From: Deltaproteobacteria bacterium
GTDB lineage: Bacteria; Myxococcota_A; UBA9160; JAFDET01
Assembly: GCA_019310195.1 (NCBI GenBank)
Contig: JAFDET010000016.1
Coordinates: 1 to 20,443, forward strand
Direction of reading: 5' to 3'
DNA: 20,443 nt
Each line of letters opens with the position of its first letter. Positions within the stretch are counted from its first letter, which is position 1. The notes under the pieces were generated by a model that worked only from the letters and a program-made list of their open reading frames with translations, searched no databases and was not told the origin of the DNA. Shown one piece after another: positions 14,387-20,443 of this stretch. Made by a program: the position numbers and the translations under genes.

Positions 14387-15286
14387 ATGCAGGTCGTCGA
14401 AGAGACACGGCGGTTGCAGGAGCGAGCCGACCAGGTGCGCGCGGCCGGGCGGCGCATCGCTCTGGTTCCCACCATGGGCGCGCTCCACGCGGGGCATCTG
14501 GCCCTGGTGGACGCGGCGCGGGCCAAGGCGGACGAGGTGTGGGTCACGATCTTCGTGAATCCCACCCAGTTCGGGCCGAACGAGGACCTGGAGCGCTACC
14601 CGCGGCCGCGGGAGGCCGACCTGGCTGCCTGCCGTGGGCGGGGCGTGGATCTGGTCTTCGCGCCCCGCGAGCCCGGCTTCTACGCCCCGGGGCACCAGAC
14701 CTGGGTCCAGGTCTCGGACCTGACCCGGCCGCTCTGCGGCCAGGGCCGACCCGGCCACTTCCGGGGCGTCACCACCGTGGTGACGAAGCTCTTCCTGGCC
14801 GCCAAGCCCCACGTGGCCGTGTTCGGCGAGAAGGACTTCCAGCAGCTCGCGGTGCTGCGCCGCATGGCGCGCGACCTGAACTTCGATGTGGAGGTCGTGG
14901 GCGCCCCGATCGTGCGTGAGGACGACGGCGTGGCGCTCTCCAGCCGCAATCGCCACCTCGCTCCCGAGGCCCGCAGCCAGGCTCGCGTGCTGGTCGGCTC
15001 CCTGGACGTGGCCGAGCGGGCGGTTCGCGAGGGCGTGTTCCGCGGCTCCGAGATCCTGGCTCGCGTGCGAGCCGAGCTGGCTCGAGCGCCGCTGGCCTGC
15101 GTCGAGTACGCCGAGCTGTGCGACCCCGACTCCCTGGAGACCTGCCCGGAGGCGCTCTCCGGGCCCGCACTTCTGGCCCTGGCCGTTGACTTCCCGTCCG
15201 CCGACGGCGGGGAGGGCGCCCGGGTCCGTCTGATCGACAACCGTGTGCTGTATCCGCACCCCCACCGGCAGGAGCCCCCCCGATGA
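14387..15286 (+). CDS. panC: Pantoate--beta-alanine ligase PanC
   Basis: This 299-aa protein is an ATP-dependent ligase that joins pantoate and beta-alanine through a pantoyl-adenylate. It has the nucleotidyl-transferase signature P-T-M-G-A-L-H-A-G-H (28-37), which contains the HxGH motif. It also has F-V-N-P-T-Q-F, the F-G-E-K-D-F-Q-Q-L block and the S-S-R-N motif that closes over ATP. The ATG is 2 nt after the panB stop with no separate SD, so translation is likely coupled. Its stop overlaps the panD ATG (ATGA, 15283-15286). A few extra residues at the C-terminus are Pro/His/Arg-rich. Confidence 0.96.
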   Translation: MQVVEETRRLQERADQVRAAGRRIALVPTMGALHAGHLALVDAARAKADEVWVTIFVNPTQFGPNEDLERYPRPREADLAACRGRGVDLVFAPREPGFYAPGHQTWVQVSDLTRPLCGQGRPGHFRGVTTVVTKLFLAAKPHVAVFGEKDFQQLAVLRRMARDLNFDVEVVGAPIVREDDGVALSSRNRHLAPEARSQARVLVGSLDVAERAVREGVFRGSEILARVRAELARAPLACVEYAELCDPDSLETCPEALSGPALLALAVDFPSADGGEGARVRLIDNRVLYPHPHRQEPPR

Positions 15287-15633
15287 CCCGCAAGATGCTC
15301 AAGTCGAAGATCCACCGTGCGACGGTCACCGAGGCCAATATCGAGTACGAGGGCTCCGTGACCATCGACTCGGACCTGCTGCGCGCGGCCGACATCCTCC
15401 CGTACGAGGAGGTGGACATCTGGGACTGCACCAACGGTGCCCGCATCTCCACCTATGCGATCGAAGGCGAGCCGGGTTCGCGCGAGATCTGCGTCAACGG
15501 CGCCGCTGCTCACCTCATCAAGCCCGGCGACACGGTGATCATCGCCAGCTGGGCCCAGGTGCCCGAGGAGCGGGTGCGCGACTGGGAGGGCATCCGCGTC
15601 TTCGTGGACGCCCACAACCGCATGCGCGACTGA
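15283..15633 (+). CDS. panD: Aspartate 1-decarboxylase PanD
   Basis: This 116-aa proenzyme cleaves itself between Gly24 and Ser25 (Y-E-G-S-V-T-I-D) to make the pyruvoyl cofactor, then converts aspartate to beta-alanine for PanC. Lys9 and His11 (K-S-K-I-H-R), the W-D-C-T-N-G-A-R block and N-G-A-A-A-H-L are all present. GGAG lies about 10 nt upstream. Having panB, panC and panD in one overlapping operon means both branches of the pathway (pantoate and beta-alanine) are under the same leader RNA. A terminator follows within 31 nt. Confidence 0.96.
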   Translation: MTRKMLKSKIHRATVTEANIEYEGSVTIDSDLLRAADILPYEEVDIWDCTNGARISTYAIEGEPGSREICVNGAAAHLIKPGDTVIIASWAQVPEERVRDWEGIRVFVDAHNRMRD

Positions 15634-15663
15634 AGCGCCGCTGCGAACGAGCGCCGGAATTGA

Positions 15664-15698
15664 AAACGCCCCGTCGCGCCATGCGCGACGGGGCGTTT
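15664..15698. terminator. Bidirectional intrinsic terminator after panD
   Basis: This is a perfect 16-bp stem (15664-15679 with 15683-15698) with a CAT loop, flanked by A on the left and T on the right. The T-run is short (three on plus, four on minus). It lies between the convergent panD and the secreted orphan gene and can serve both. Confidence 0.85.
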
Positions 15699-15758
15699 CG
15701 GGCTCAGCTCAGCATTACGAGCTCAGTGTGTACGGCGTTTCTCGAAGCCGGCGCCGTT

Positions 15759-16280
15759 CTAGCGGCGTGCGTTCCGGAGACGCGCCGTTCCCGGATTGCG
15801 CGCCCCCCTGAAGTTCTCCTCGAGCTCATGGCGGTCGAGGGCCCCGGACGCGAGGAGGCTCACGGTCAGGCTCTCGACGCCGGTGAAACCGAGGTCTTCG
15901 ATGCCGATGGGCAGGATCTCGTTGGCGCCGGCCCGGTCCAGGCTGCCGAGGCCCACCAATGTCTGCCACGAGAGAAGGCCCGCGTTGCCCCCCAGGTGGA
16001 GAGCGCCGTTCGCCTCGTCCTCACCCAAAACGTCGAGAGGGAAGCCGAAGGCGGGCGCCGCGGAGATGAAGTCGATGATTCCGTCGGTGAGCGTGCCGTC
16101 GAGGCACTCGAATGCGCTCTTGGTGGCATCGCTGCGGGGGCTCTCCCGGAGGACCAGGGGCCGGTCGAAGGCGTCCCGCTCGGGTCCTCCCACGCTGCTC
16201 GTCATCGCCTGGGTCCCGATCCCGAAGCCGAGGACGGCGACAAGGGCGAGGGCGCTGGAGACGACGTTCTTGCACGACAT
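15759..16280 (-). CDS. Predicted secreted protein of unknown function
   Basis: This 173-aa protein begins with a clear signal peptide (about residues 1-25, V-V-S-S-A-L-A-L-V-A-V-L-G-F, cleavage near T-Q-A). The mature part has a single Cys (F-E-C-L-D-G). It then has alternating hydrophobic and Gly/Leu-rich stretches (A-A-P-A-F-G-F-P-L, L-G-G-N-A-G-L-L-S-W, L-P-I-G-I-E-D-L-G-F) and an Arg/Asn-rich tail. I do not recognise a family. The ATG at 16280 was chosen because it gives the signal peptide at the N-terminus; the frame is open up to 16391, but the extra part looks like non-coding promoter DNA. The SD is weak. It is divergent from smpB and convergent with panD. Confidence 0.65.
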   Translation of the reverse strand: MSCKNVVSSALALVAVLGFGIGTQAMTSSVGGPERDAFDRPLVLRESPRSDATKSAFECLDGTLTDGIIDFISAAPAFGFPLDVLGEDEANGALHLGGNAGLLSWQTLVGLGSLDRAGANEILPIGIEDLGFTGVESLTVSLLASGALDRHELEENFRGARNPGTARLRNARR

Positions 16281-16371
16281 GGATCTACCCCGCGGGGCCC
16301 GGACAACAGGCGGTTGCGAGCGCGTTCGGCCCGCAAACTCTCTCTGGTTAGTGGGCGCCAGCCGCCCCAGC

Positions 16372-16401
16372 GTGACGCGATTTTCCGCCATACCGGCTAA
16401 T
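16372..16401 (+). promoter_or_regulatory. Weak candidate promoter for smpB
   Basis: GTGACG (16372-16377) and GCTAAT (16396-16401) are spaced by 18 nt in the 131-bp divergent region. The start of transcription would then be almost at the smpB ATG, so the mRNA would be nearly leaderless. No convincing promoter was seen for the minus-strand gene. Confidence 0.22.
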
Positions 16402-16411
16402 TTCCCTCCCC

Positions 16412-16882
16412 ATGGGGGAACCCGAAGCCGTCAAGGTGATCTGCACCAACCGCAAGGCCCGCCACCTCTACGAGATCCTGGAGACCGTGGAGGCCGGGCT
16501 GGCCCTGTTGGGGCCCGAGGTGAAGTCGCTGCGGGCCGGACGGGCCAGTATGGGTGATGCCTACGCGCGCATCCGGGGCGGCGAGGCCTGGCTGGTCGGG
16601 CTCCACATCAGCCCTTACGAGCAGGCCGGGCGCGAGAACCCCGACCCCATCCGCGACCGCAAGCTGCTGCTCCACCGTCGCGAGATCGCGCGCCTGGGGG
16701 GCAAGGTGGCCGAGCGCGGCTTCACCCTGGTGCCGCTGCGCATGTACTTCAAGGACGGACGGGCCAAGGTGGAGTTGGCTCTCGGGCGCGGCAAGCGGAC
16801 CTACGACAAGCGCGAGGCGATCCGCCGCCGCGAGGAGGATCGTTCCCTGCGGCGGGTGATGCGCCGCGGACGCGATCGGTGA
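16412..16882 (+). CDS. smpB: SsrA-binding protein SmpB
   Basis: This 156-aa protein has the SmpB beta-barrel, with the start V-I-C-T-N-R-K-A-R-H-L-Y. It has the core G-P-E-V-K-S-L-R-A-G-R-A-S, the H-I-S-P-Y-E segment and the basic C-terminal tail G-K-R-T-Y-D-K-R-E-A-I-R-R-R that enters the ribosomal decoding site. It delivers tmRNA to stalled ribosomes for trans-translation. No tmRNA gene was seen in this window. Its stop overlaps the next gene (GTGA, 16879-16882), so the downstream protease-like lipoprotein is likely translated from the same message. Confidence 0.96.
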   Translation: MGEPEAVKVICTNRKARHLYEILETVEAGLALLGPEVKSLRAGRASMGDAYARIRGGEAWLVGLHISPYEQAGRENPDPIRDRKLLLHRREIARLGGKVAERGFTLVPLRMYFKDGRAKVELALGRGKRTYDKREAIRRREEDRSLRRVMRRGRDR

Positions 16883-18186
16883 GATCCTCGGGGCCGCGGC
16901 GTGCACTGGGTGCTGTGCTGCTGGCCTTGTGCGCATGCGGCCAGGGTCGCGCTCCCTCCCGCTCGGTCTACACCCCCAGCCGCTTCGACTACTACGCCTT
17001 CCGGGGCGCCTTCGACGGCCTCGTGGAGCCCAACTACCTGCCGTTCATGGCCCACCCGATCGTCCTGGACGGCGATCGCTTCGCGTTGGTCTTCTGTCGC
17101 TGGGATCGCGAGCGCTTTCCCCTGGCCGTGCACGTTTCCCTTCCGGCCATCCCGGACGGGCTGCAGGACGAGTTCGATCCGATCGCACCCGGCGCCTACC
17201 GGGTGGCGGTGGAGTCCGCGCTGGACGCCTGGGAGCGCAATCTCGAGGGGCTGGTTCGCTTCCGTCTCGTCGAGCGCGAGAGCCAGGCCGACTTGCGCAT
17301 CCAGCTGCTGGCCGAGCCCGCGCCGAGCCCGGAGCCGTCGGTCGAGGTGGTGGGGCGCATCTCCATGGATCGCGCGTGCCGCATCGGCGACGAGCTGGAG
17401 CCGGACCGCTTCGAGGCGTCGTTCGAGGCCCAGTCGCTGCGCATCTACCTGGCGGATGGCCACGGGTTGCTGAACCCGGGTCAGGTGGGGACCGTGGCGT
17501 TGCACGAGCTGGGTCATGCGCTCGGCATGCGCAGACACAGCCCGATCCGCGCCGACATCATGTACCCGATGGCTCGCGACGACCGCTGGGTGCGCGGGCC
17601 CTCCCACCTGGACGTGAACTCCTTCTTGTCCCTCTACGGGCTCCCCAACGGAACGGTCTACCTGCGCACGTGGCCCGGCGAGGAGCCGGAGCGGCGCACG
17701 CGACCCCCGTCGGGCCCGCCCCTGCTGGCGGCGGCGCCTCACGTGGATGCGCGCTTCGGCTACCAGCTGCGGCTCCCGCTGGGCTGGCAGAGGCTGGAGA
17801 CCGAACGGGGCATGATCGCCGCCGACGGGCTTGCCTGGGACTACGCCGCCACGTTCCAGGTGATTGTGCGCGGCTACGCCACCGTACAGGAGTACCTGGA
17901 TCGCCACGAGGCCGCCCACGTGGGCGCCGGCCGGGTGGTGGACGACGCGGTATTGCGTGTGGCCGGGCGCCCGGCGCGGCGCCTGCTGGTCGCGGGCCGG
18001 GCCGGGCCGATGATGGAGGAGCTCACCTTCATCCAGGTGGGCGACGGGCGTGTGGCGGTGGTGATCGCCGACTGCGCCCTGCGCAGCTACGCCGCGTACC
18101 GCCCCTGGTTCGCCGCGGTGCTGGATAGCCTGGAGATCCGCAGTCTGACCGGGCGCTCCAGCGCCCCTCGCGCAGGCACCCCTTGA
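16879..18186 (+). CDS. Predicted lipoprotein with matrixin-type zinc metalloprotease domain
   Basis: This 435-aa protein has a lipoprotein-like leader (L-L-A-L-C-A-C, Cys20). The catalytic block is H-E-L-G-H-A-L-G-M-R-R-H-S (His209, Glu210, His213, Gly216, His220), followed by a Met-turn D-I-M-Y-P. This is the matrixin/metzincin pattern, except that three residues instead of two separate Gly216 from the third His. I recall the same spacing in some bacterial matrixins (G-x-x-G-H-S). A second region (about 290-425) starts F-G-Y-Q-L-R-L-P-L-G-W and resembles PsbP/Mog1-like or DUF1795-type small domains. It likely acts at the envelope. The GTG start overlaps smpB; substrate and role are unknown. 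Confidence 0.8.
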   Translation: MRSSGPRRALGAVLLALCACGQGRAPSRSVYTPSRFDYYAFRGAFDGLVEPNYLPFMAHPIVLDGDRFALVFCRWDRERFPLAVHVSLPAIPDGLQDEFDPIAPGAYRVAVESALDAWERNLEGLVRFRLVERESQADLRIQLLAEPAPSPEPSVEVVGRISMDRACRIGDELEPDRFEASFEAQSLRIYLADGHGLLNPGQVGTVALHELGHALGMRRHSPIRADIMYPMARDDRWVRGPSHLDVNSFLSLYGLPNGTVYLRTWPGEEPERRTRPPSGPPLLAAAPHVDARFGYQLRLPLGWQRLETERGMIAADGLAWDYAATFQVIVRGYATVQEYLDRHEAAHVGAGRVVDDAVLRVAGRPARRLLVAGRAGPMMEELTFIQVGDGRVAVVIADCALRSYAAYRPWFAAVLDSLEIRSLTGRSSAPRAGTP

Positions 18187-18210
18187 CGTACGGGGCCGCG
18201 TCGCGATAAA
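18183..18210 (+). promoter_or_regulatory. Candidate promoter before the 137-aa protein gene
   Basis: TTGACG (18183-18188) overlaps the stop codon of the preceding gene. GATAAA (18205-18210) follows after 16 nt. The predicted start lies just before a G-rich SD (18219-18224). Found by eye. Confidence 0.4.
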
Positions 18211-18226
18211 CGGCGGAAAGGGGGCA

Positions 18227-18640
18227 ATGCCCGTGCGTGTTCTTCTGCTGTTCCTGCTACTCGTGGCGGCCTTCCTGGGCGCCATCTCCATCGCCAGCGA
18301 GACCGGCGGCGAGGTGGTGAAGGTGACCACCCGGGATGCCGACGGTCGCGAGTACGAAACCTCGCTCTGGATCGTCGAGCATGGCGGCAGCCCGTACCTG
18401 CGCGCCGGGGACAAGGACAGCGCCTGGTGCCAGCGCCTGATGGCCCGGCCGGTCATCAAGATGCTCCGGCACGACATCCTCGGCCACTACCGCGCGGTTC
18501 CGGACCCCAAGCTCACCCTCGAGATCGAGGAGCTGATGGCGCGCGACTACGGCTGGGCGGACAGCCTGATCGCCGTGATCCGCGATCCCAGCAAGAGTGT
18601 GGCGATTCGCCTGGAGCGGGTGACCGAGCGGGAGTACTGA
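18227..18640 (+). CDS. Small membrane-anchored protein resembling DUF2255 / split-barrel flavin-binding families
   Basis: This 137-aa protein has an N-terminal hydrophobic segment (about residues 4-22, V-L-L-L-F-L-L-L-V-A-A-F-L) that is either a signal anchor or a signal peptide. The rest begins V-V-K-V-T-T-R-D-A-D-G-R-E-Y-E-T-S-L-W-I-V-E and continues Y-L-R-A-G-D-K-D-S-A-W. This strand pair plus R-x-x-x-x-x-S-x-W resembles DUF2255 and deazaflavin-dependent nitroreductase-like proteins built on the PNPOx split barrel. The membrane anchor is unusual for them. Cofactor binding is not proven. The ATG follows a GGGGG stretch. It ends 3 nt before the convergent GT9 gene stop. Confidence 0.72.
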   Translation: MPVRVLLLFLLLVAAFLGAISIASETGGEVVKVTTRDADGREYETSLWIVEHGGSPYLRAGDKDSAWCQRLMARPVIKMLRHDILGHYRAVPDPKLTLEIEELMARDYGWADSLIAVIRDPSKSVAIRLERVTEREY

Positions 18641-18643
18641 GCC

Positions 18644-19705
18644 TCAGGCGGCCGGCACGGCGCCAACGGCCTCCAGGGCGTTCAGCACCTGGTCGACTTC
18701 GATGGCCCGCATGCAGCGGTGCTCGACGTCGCCTCCGCCGCAGGCCTCGCATGCCTGCGGCTTCCACAGGATCCGCCGTCGTTCCTCCGGAGCCAGCGGT
18801 CCGTGGAGAAAGGGGCTGGTGGGGCCGAAGAGCGAGACCAGCCGGCCCCCGACGGCGGCGGCAAGGTGGCCCGGGCCGGTGTCCGAGACGGCCAGCCCGC
18901 GAATCTGGGCGTAGATCCCGCCGAGCTCGAGGATCGGCACACGGCCCGCCAGCGACACGGCGGCCGGGCCGATCGCCTGGGCGGCCTCCGCACAACCCGC
19001 CGCCTCTCCCCCGCTGCCGGTCAGGATCGGCCGCAGCCCGCGCTGGGCCAGGGCGCGTCCCAACTCGATCCAGCGCTCCAGGGGCCAGAGCTTGGGCGAA
19101 GCCCGCGTCTCGCCGCGGGGCCGCCAGCCACGGCGGCGCACCAGGCGGTTCACGCCCGGATGGAGAGCAATGCTGGCGGCCGGGTCGAGTCCCGCCGCAG
19201 CCAGGCGGGCGCGAGCCCTGCGCAGCCGCAGCCCGGGGATCGCCAGCGTGGGCATCACCGGGTCGGGCGCGGCGCACCCGCACACTCGGGCCGCCAGCGC
19301 AGCGCGCAGGTGCGCGGTGTGCAGCCGGCGGCGCTCGGCCTCCGGCAGATCCCGGACCGAATCCACCCGAGCCTCGCGGAAGTGCCGCGCCAGCGCGCGT
19401 CCGTCGTGGCCCTCGCGGAACAGCACCAGGCGATCCGGTGGCTGGGCGCCCCACTGGCGCAGGAAGCGCTGCCAGTGGACGAAGCGGGTGATGCTGTTGC
19501 CGTCGCGCTCCACGCAGAAGAGCCGGTCCACGGCGGGGTGTCCCTCCAGGAGCCCTCCGGCGTAGCGGCTGGTCACGAAGCTGATCTCCGCGGACGGGAA
19601 GTGGGCTCGCACCTGCTCCAGGGCGGGCAGCGTGAAGAGCAGGTCGCCCAGACGGTCCAGGCTGGCCAGCAGGATTCGCGGCCCGGAGGCGGAGTCAGGG
19701 GGCAT
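18644..19705 (-). CDS. Glycosyltransferase family 9 (heptosyltransferase-like) protein
   Basis: This 353-aa GT-B protein starts with R-I-L-L-A-S-L-D-R-L-G-D-L-L-F-T-L-P-A-L, the N-terminal Rossmann motif typical of GT9 enzymes. Near the C-terminus is V-S-D-T-G-P-G-H-L-A-A-A-V, the conserved donor-site block, then L-F-G-P-T-S-P and a cysteine cluster (C-E-A-C ... H-R-C-M) often present in GT9 relatives. GT9 includes WaaC/WaaF, which add heptose to the lipopolysaccharide inner core; the sugar and acceptor here are not known. The ATG lies within the last 11 bp of the upstream gene on the same strand, so the two are likely co-translated. Confidence 0.9.
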   Translation of the reverse strand: MPPDSASGPRILLASLDRLGDLLFTLPALEQVRAHFPSAEISFVTSRYAGGLLEGHPAVDRLFCVERDGNSITRFVHWQRFLRQWGAQPPDRLVLFREGHDGRALARHFREARVDSVRDLPEAERRRLHTAHLRAALAARVCGCAAPDPVMPTLAIPGLRLRRARARLAAAGLDPAASIALHPGVNRLVRRRGWRPRGETRASPKLWPLERWIELGRALAQRGLRPILTGSGGEAAGCAEAAQAIGPAAVSLAGRVPILELGGIYAQIRGLAVSDTGPGHLAAAVGGRLVSLFGPTSPFLHGPLAPEERRRILWKPQACEACGGGDVEHRCMRAIEVDQVLNALEAVGAVPAA

Positions 19706-20381
19706 CGCTGTCGCGCCGCAGCCCTGCGGCGTCGAAGGATCCCTTGCGGATGTTCACGAACACCAGCTCGGGCACCGAGAAGAGCATGCCCTTGCCGGCC
19801 CGCTCCAGGCGCCGGCCGCGGTCGAAGGGCGCCGTCAGCAGGCCCAGCGCGGCGTCGCCCGCAGACCAGGCCAGGTTGAGTGCGCCGTAGAGCGGTCGTG
19901 GCCAGAACACGTCGTCGGTGAAGAGCAGGAAGCTCCCGTCGGCGTCGCGACGCCGGTAGAGGCGCGACGACAGGGTGTTGGACTCGCGGGCGTAGAGGCG
20001 CAGGCCGCCCTCCCGGCTTCGCAACGCGCTGAGCTCGCGCTCGCGTCGGCCGGGGAGCCGTTCCACGCGCTCGACCGCCAGGCGCTCGCCGACCCGGCCG
20101 AAGTAGACCAGCGGCCAGAAGGCCAGCGCTCCGTCGGGATCCACACGCCCGCCAAGGGTCTGCTCCAGGGGCTCGGGCCCGCCGAACGCGTCGTCCAGTG
20201 TGCGCGCCAGGGCCGTCACGCAGTTCTCGGTGAACAGGCCGTAGTGGCGGCGCTCGGCGCGCTGGGCGCGGCCTTGCGCCAGTGCGCTCGCGATGGCGGC
20301 CAGGGTCCCGCGGGCGTCGGCCGGTGCCGCTGCCGCGACGGGCAGGACACGCGCACGCTGCGGAAGCAGGGCGCCCAGGGG
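19695..20381 (-). CDS. Lnb/DUF4105-like protein, C-terminal part, lacking a normal start
   Basis: The open frame runs from an in-frame TAG (20382-20384) to a TGA ending at 19695. Its first ATG/GTG/TTG is a GTG at 20219, giving 174 aa. However, the segment before that GTG reads H-Y-G-L-F-T-E-N-C, and this aromatic-x-x-x-Asn-Cys motif resembles the conserved Asn-Cys core of Lnb N-terminal/DUF4105 periplasmic domains, so the true protein probably extends upstream. The rest has R-L-Y-A-R-E-S-N, F-T-D-D-V-F-W-P-R-P-L-Y and a conserved-looking ending P-E-L-V-F-V-N-I-R-K-G-S-F. I cannot assign a reaction. It overlaps the GT9 gene by 11 bp. Confidence 0.55.
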   Translation of the reverse strand, partial: PLGALLPQRARVLPVAAAAPADARGTLAAIASALAQGRAQRAERRHYGLFTENCVTALARTLDDAFGGPEPLEQTLGGRVDPDGALAFWPLVYFGRVGERLAVERVERLPGRRERELSALRSREGGLRLYARESNTLSSRLYRRRDADGSFLLFTDDVFWPRPLYGALNLAWSAGDAALGLLTAPFDRGRRLERAGKGMLFSVPELVFVNIRKGSFDAAGLRRDSDAP

Positions 20382-20443
20382 CTAGCGCACCGGCTTGCCG
20401 CCCTCGGCGCCGCCGCGGTACTCGCGAGCGCGCGCCGCCAGGG
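20382..20443 (-). CDS. Partial reading frame ending at in-frame TAG (upstream gene end, or N-terminal part of the same broken gene)
   Basis: The same minus-strand frame is open to the window edge and encodes about 19 residues ending E-G-G-K-P-V-R before TAG at 20382-20384. Composition continues smoothly across the stop. This could be the 3' end of an independent gene, or the front part of the Asn-Cys-motif protein separated by a nonsense change. The window ends too soon to decide. Confidence 0.4.
   Translation of the reverse strand, partial: LAARAREYRGGAEGGKPVR

Noticed and set aside
15759..16557. Plus-strand frame at 15796-16557 antisense to the secreted protein gene
   Set aside because: Arg/Ser/Pro-rich, runs into smpB in a different frame, and lacks an SD; the minus strand has a signal peptide.
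16883..18226. Possible tmRNA gene near smpB
   Set aside because: The region is fully coding for the matrixin-like lipoprotein and no tRNA-like acceptor end or tag reading frame was seen.

Overview
The window is a compact, very GC-rich bacterial chromosome segment from a Gram-negative organism. It carries a complete Tol-Pal envelope system, several predicted lipoproteins, a GT9 (heptosyltransferase-type) glycosyltransferase, a DksA-type protein and an RpoH-type sigma factor. Together with a probable pan-type leader RNA upstream of panBCD, this suggests a deltaproteobacterial-grade lineage (Myxococcota/Desulfobacterota or a related uncultured group). That placement is inferred from gene content only. 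I saw no tRNA, rRNA, CRISPR array, insertion sequence or prophage gene.

Layout. At 1-163 is the 3' end of an M20-type amidohydrolase. A convergent gap follows, holding a perfect 14-bp inverted repeat (205-233). On the minus strand, 393-3004 holds a GT-C type membrane glycosyltransferase and a crotonase-family enzyme. A small plus-strand gene (3025-3402) starts only 20 bp from the crotonase and shares a palindromic Shine-Dalgarno block with it; its end overlaps the convergent RpoH-like sigma gene (3381-4328). Leucyl aminopeptidase pepA (4399-5925, minus) is divergent from the next block.

6021-13214 is one tightly packed plus-strand block: tolQ-tolR-tolA-tolB-pal-cpoB, a dksA-like gene, tsaD, rsmA/ksgA and a 93-aa unknown. 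Many junctions overlap by 3-4 nt, so translational coupling is likely. The first six genes form the trans-envelope machine that keeps the outer membrane attached and constricts it at division. The later genes act in the stringent response, tRNA t6A modification and 16S rRNA methylation.

13215-15698 is the pantothenate unit. A promoter-like sequence is followed by a roughly 300-nt leader with two hairpins, each carrying two single bulged adenosines, and then a strong intrinsic terminator just before panB-panC-panD. The operon ends at a bidirectional hairpin terminator. The leader matches the description of the 'pan' RNA motif and is the most interesting non-coding element here.

15759-20443 is more accessory. 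It holds a secreted orphan protein (minus), smpB overlapping a lipoprotein with a matrixin-type zinc-protease motif, a small membrane-anchored protein, and on the minus strand a GT9 glycosyltransferase preceded by an Asn-Cys-motif (Lnb/DUF4105-like) protein whose frame is broken by an in-frame TAG at 20382-20384. I did not find a clearly new multi-gene system. The best leads are the panB leader RNA, the interrupted gene at the right edge, the shared-SD divergent pair and the smpB-coupled protease lipoprotein.
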